From contig JBGCFK010000395.1 of the NCBI GenBank assembly GCA_045106875.1, positions 1-6,987 of the forward strand: DNA of 6,987 nt. Direction: 5' to 3'. The position numbers were made by a program, and so were the translations under genes. This document shows, piece after piece, positions 4,907 through 6,987 of the stretch. The stretch is from Thermohalobaculum sp045106875 (GTDB lineage: Bacteria; Pseudomonadota; Alphaproteobacteria; Rhodobacterales; Rhodobacteraceae). Within the stretch, counting starts at the first letter, position 1. The number at the start of each line of letters is the position of its first letter. The notes beneath the pieces are model-generated. The model searched no databases. It was not told the origin of the DNA and saw only the letters and a program-made list of their open reading frames with translations.

Positions 4907-6705
4907 TCGCTCAGCCAGATTTCACCACCCGGCCCGAGATCCGTGGGCATTTTGGTGCCGTGGCAAGCACCCACTGGCTGGCCACCGGCGTGGCCATGTC
5001 GGTCCTGGAACGCGGCGGGAACGCGTTCGATGCGGCCGTCGCTGCGGGTTTCACTTTGCAGGTGGCCGAACCTCACCTCAACGGTCCGGGCGGAGAGATG
5101 CCGGCCCTGTTCTATTCAGCTTGGGAGGATCAGGTCCGCGTGCTCTCGGCACAGGGTACCGCGCCTGCCGCGGCGAGCATTGGCGCCTTTCGCGACCTGG
5201 GTCTCGATCTGGTCCCCGGCAGCGGCCTGTTGCCCGCTGTTGTACCGGGCGCGTTTGACGGCTGGCTGATGATGCTCCGCGATTATGGCACGATGCGCCT
5301 TAGCGAAGTCCTCGGCTATGCCATCGCCTATGCCGAACAGGGTGTGCCAGTGCTGCCCAAGATGGCGATCTTCATGGCGCGGGTGGAGGACCTGTTCCGC
5401 AACCACTGGCCCACATCTGCCGCCGTTTTCCTGCCTGGCGGTCGCGCACCCAAAGCTGGTGAGTGGTTCAGGAACCCGGCCCTTGCGGCCACATACAAGC
5501 GGATCCTTGCGGAGGCCGAAGCCGCGGGCGGGGGGCGCGAGGGCGAAATCGCTGCCGCCCGTCATGCCTGGTACGAGGGTTGGATCGCGGAGGCCATCGA
5601 CCGGTTCTACAGTGCAGAGCCACTGCTGGACGCCTCGGGCCAGGCGCATCGTGGTTTGATGACAGCCGAGGACATTGCCGGCTGGGAGGCCCACTATGAG
5701 GACCCGGTGAGTACCGAGTTTGATCAGTATACCGTTCTGAAATGCGGGTTCTGGTCCCAAGGCCCGGTCATGCTGCAGCAGCTTGGTCTGTTGCGCGGGA
5801 TGGATCTGTCAGCAATGGCACCTGACGGCCCGGATTTTGTGCATAGTTTTGTGGAGGCCACCAAACTTGCCTTTGCGGATCGGGAGGCGTGGTATGGCGA
5901 CCCGGACTTCACGGATGTTCCTGCGGAGACACTGTTGTCGGAGGCCTATGCCGCGCAGCGTCGGCAGCTTGTCGGGTCAACTGCCTCGCTTGAGCTTGAG
6001 CCGGGCGCGCCTGACGGCCGCAATCCGGACATTGCGGCTGCTCTGGCACCGGATGGCGATATCGGCCCCATTGGTCAATACTGGGCGTTGGGGGAGCCAA
6101 CGGTGTCGGCTGACGGGACCTCGCGTGGGGATACGGTGCATCTGGATGTGACGGACCGCTGGGGTAACATGGTCGCTGCGACACCGTCTGGCGGATGGTT
6201 GCAAAGCGCGCCAGTGGTGCCGGAGCTTGGGTTCTGCATGAGCGTGCGTGGGCAGATGTTCTGGCTGGACGAGCACGCGGCCGCTTCGCTTGCGCCAGGC
6301 AAGCGCCCGCGCACCACCTTGTCGCCCTCGATGGCGCTGCGTGACGGGAAGCCGTATCTTGCCTGGGGCACGCCCGGCGGGGATCAGCAGGACCAATGGT
6401 CGACCTGGTTCTTCTTGCAGCACGTTGTGCATGGCCGAAACCTTCAAGCCGCAATCGATGCGCCATCGCTGCACAGCGATCATGCACCATCGTCGTTCTG
6501 GCCCCGCGGCCGCCACCCAGGGCAATTGGCAATCGAAAGCCGTTTTCCCCAATCGACGCTCGACGAACTCGAACGGCGCGGACACAAACTGGTCGTTGGT
6601 CCGCCATGGAGCGAAGGCCGTCTCAGCGCTGTTGCGCGCGATGGCGAAATCCTGAAGGCAGCGTCCAATGCCCGAGGCATGCAAGGATATGCGGCAGGCC
6701 GGTAG
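4903..6705 (+). CDS. Gamma-glutamyltransferase-family Ntn hydrolase
   Basis: This 600-residue protein belongs to the GGT family, made as a precursor that cuts itself before a threonine, which becomes the nucleophile. The large-subunit part shows ASTHWLATGVAMSVLERGGN followed by AFDAAVAAGF, HLNGPGGEMPALFY (about 58-71), VPGAFDGW (114-121) and FADREAWYGDP (324-334). The processing site is RGDTVHLDVTDRWGNMV (408-424), with Thr411 as predicted nucleophile, giving subunits of about 410 and 190 residues. PGKRPRTTLSPS (465-476) and GTPGGDQQDQW (489-499), with the oxyanion-hole glycine pair, follow, and the C-terminus is the usual GMQGYAAGR. There is no signal peptide, unlike periplasmic glutathione-hydrolysing GGTs, so it acts in the cytoplasm. 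Residues expected to bind the gamma-glutamyl group look altered (Gln84 in place of the usual Arg of REMAP; FW in place of the DD of NNxMDDF; SGG in place of TxN). I therefore do not name it ggt. An amide or other acyl substrate brought in by the adjacent TRAP system is plausible. Confidence 0.92.
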   Translation: MIAQPDFTTRPEIRGHFGAVASTHWLATGVAMSVLERGGNAFDAAVAAGFTLQVAEPHLNGPGGEMPALFYSAWEDQVRVLSAQGTAPAAASIGAFRDLGLDLVPGSGLLPAVVPGAFDGWLMMLRDYGTMRLSEVLGYAIAYAEQGVPVLPKMAIFMARVEDLFRNHWPTSAAVFLPGGRAPKAGEWFRNPALAATYKRILAEAEAAGGGREGEIAAARHAWYEGWIAEAIDRFYSAEPLLDASGQAHRGLMTAEDIAGWEAHYEDPVSTEFDQYTVLKCGFWSQGPVMLQQLGLLRGMDLSAMAPDGPDFVHSFVEATKLAFADREAWYGDPDFTDVPAETLLSEAYAAQRRQLVGSTASLELEPGAPDGRNPDIAAALAPDGDIGPIGQYWALGEPTVSADGTSRGDTVHLDVTDRWGNMVAATPSGGWLQSAPVVPELGFCMSVRGQMFWLDEHAAASLAPGKRPRTTLSPSMALRDGKPYLAWGTPGGDQQDQWSTWFFLQHVVHGRNLQAAIDAPSLHSDHAPSSFWPRGRHPGQLAIESRFPQSTLDELERRGHKLVVGPPWSEGRLSAVARDGEILKAASNARGMQGYAAGR

Positions 6706-6854
6706 TTGAAACTGTTGCTGTTTGTAATTCGTATTTCGCCCGCTTGGCGATCATCTTCAGATTACACTCTTTGACCGCCTCTTGATACGACGCTTTGCAT
6801 CCATCTTTGAACGGGTCCTGCATAATTGTCCTGATGTTTGGCCTGAGTGTCAAC

Positions 6855-6902
6855 GGCGGAACAAAACCCAGCCACTGGGGCGGAGCAAAAGTCTGCCAGT
6901 TG
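6855..6902. repeat. Imperfect tandem direct repeat, 24-base period, two copies
   Basis: The two units, 6855-6878 and 6879-6902, share GGCGGA, then CAAAA at the same offset, then GCCA and T at matching offsets; about two thirds of the positions agree. Read on the minus strand in one frame, each unit gives a W-x-x-F-x-P-P pattern (NWQTFAPP then QWLGFVPP), because the period is a multiple of three. This might be a fragment of a lost coding sequence, such as a transposase tail, but the frame has no domain I can identify. Confidence 0.5.
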
Positions 6903-6930
6903 AGCGTGTGCGCCTTGGGGCGTGCGGCTC
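6902..6930 (+). other. Hairpin with TTGG loop
   Basis: As RNA from the plus strand, GAGCGTGTGCGCC pairs with GGCGTGCGGCTC across the loop TTGG (6915-6918), giving twelve pairs with three G-U pairs and a single bulged G at 6906 or nearby. The wobble pairs would be A-C mismatches on the other strand, so the plus-strand transcript is favoured. There is no T-run after it (TCAAATAG), so it is not a standard terminator; it could stabilise the 3' end of the VOC-GGT transcript. Confidence 0.35.
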
Positions 6931-6957
6931 TCAAATAGCAAGCTCGGTCCAAGGCGC

Positions 6958-6981
6958 ATTGGCCGTCAGGCCAATTCTTTG
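6958..6981 (+). terminator. Perfect 7-bp hairpin followed by TTCTTT, possible terminator
   Basis: ATTGGCC (6958-6964) and GGCCAAT (6969-6975) are perfect reverse complements around a GTCA loop. TTCTTT follows immediately, a weak T-rich tract. It lies about 250 bases after the GGT-like stop, so it may end that transcript, or it may belong to something that begins beyond the window. A terminal inverted repeat of a mobile element is an alternative. Confidence 0.35.
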
Positions 6982-6987
6982 AGGCTC

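Larger units (their letters stand above)
6706..6987. other. Right-edge intergenic region, no convincing gene
   Basis: These 282 bases follow the GGT-like stop. The open frames here are short or overlap the end of the GGT-like gene on the opposite strand, and their translations show no recognisable domain. No clear factor-independent terminator directly follows the gene; a small TCGCC/GGCGA hairpin near 6735-6749 lacks a T-run. The base composition is less GC-rich just after 6706 than in the gene. The region contains a 24-base tandem repeat and two hairpins listed separately. Confidence 0.6.

Noticed and set aside
5909..6684. Long minus-strand frames (232 and 235 codons) opposite the GGT-like gene
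   Set aside because: Both lie antisense to conserved GGT sequence, are Arg/Ala-rich and carry no motifs.
6623..6952. 109-codon minus-strand frame at the right edge
   Set aside because: It overlaps the end of the GGT-like gene by more than 80 bases on the opposite strand, has no clear ribosome site and shows no recognisable domain beyond the repeat-derived WxxFxPP pattern.
1..6987. CRISPR array, tRNA, rRNA or riboswitch
   Set aside because: No regularly spaced repeats, cloverleaf-like sequence or conserved RNA element was found by eye in the non-coding parts.

Overview
The window is GC-rich and looks like an alphaproteobacterial chromosome or large replicon, most plausibly of the Rhodobacteraceae/roseobacter type. 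That placement is an inference from base composition and the style of the proteins (TAXI-type TRAP transporter, the GGT-like subgroup, IS5 and IS630 wreckage); there is no taxonomic marker such as an rRNA gene.

Layout. Positions 1-113 hold nothing I recognise. Positions 114 to about 840 are insertion-sequence debris: a broken IS5-family transposase on the minus strand (about 114-538) joined abruptly to the last third of an IS630-family transposase on the plus strand (about 539-826, reading to a stop at 868). Both are dead. The debris runs into the 3' end of the first intact gene. Positions 850-3841 are a minus-strand two-gene operon: a TAXI-family TRAP substrate-binding protein with a twin-arginine signal (2837-3841), then a 658-residue fused TRAP permease (850-2826, GTG start, 10-base gap). 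Positions 3842-3991 are a 150-base divergent promoter region. Positions 3992-6705 are a plus-strand two-gene operon: a VOC/glyoxalase-like protein (3992-4906), overlapping by ATGA with a cytoplasmic gamma-glutamyltransferase-like Ntn hydrolase (4903-6705). Positions 6706-6987 carry no convincing gene, but contain a 24-base tandem repeat and two hairpins.

How the genes may work together. The four intact genes read as one uptake-and-degradation module built on two divergent operons. The TAXI protein would capture a small organic anion in the periplasm and the fused permease would import it with sodium or protons. The two cytoplasmic enzymes would then act on it. The GGT-like enzyme keeps the self-processing/catalytic threonine (Thr411), but the positions that grip the gamma-glutamyl group in classical glutathione-hydrolysing enzymes appear changed. 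A different acyl or amide substrate is therefore likely, and the transported compound may be that substrate. The substrate is not revealed by the sequence. No regulator gene lies within the window.
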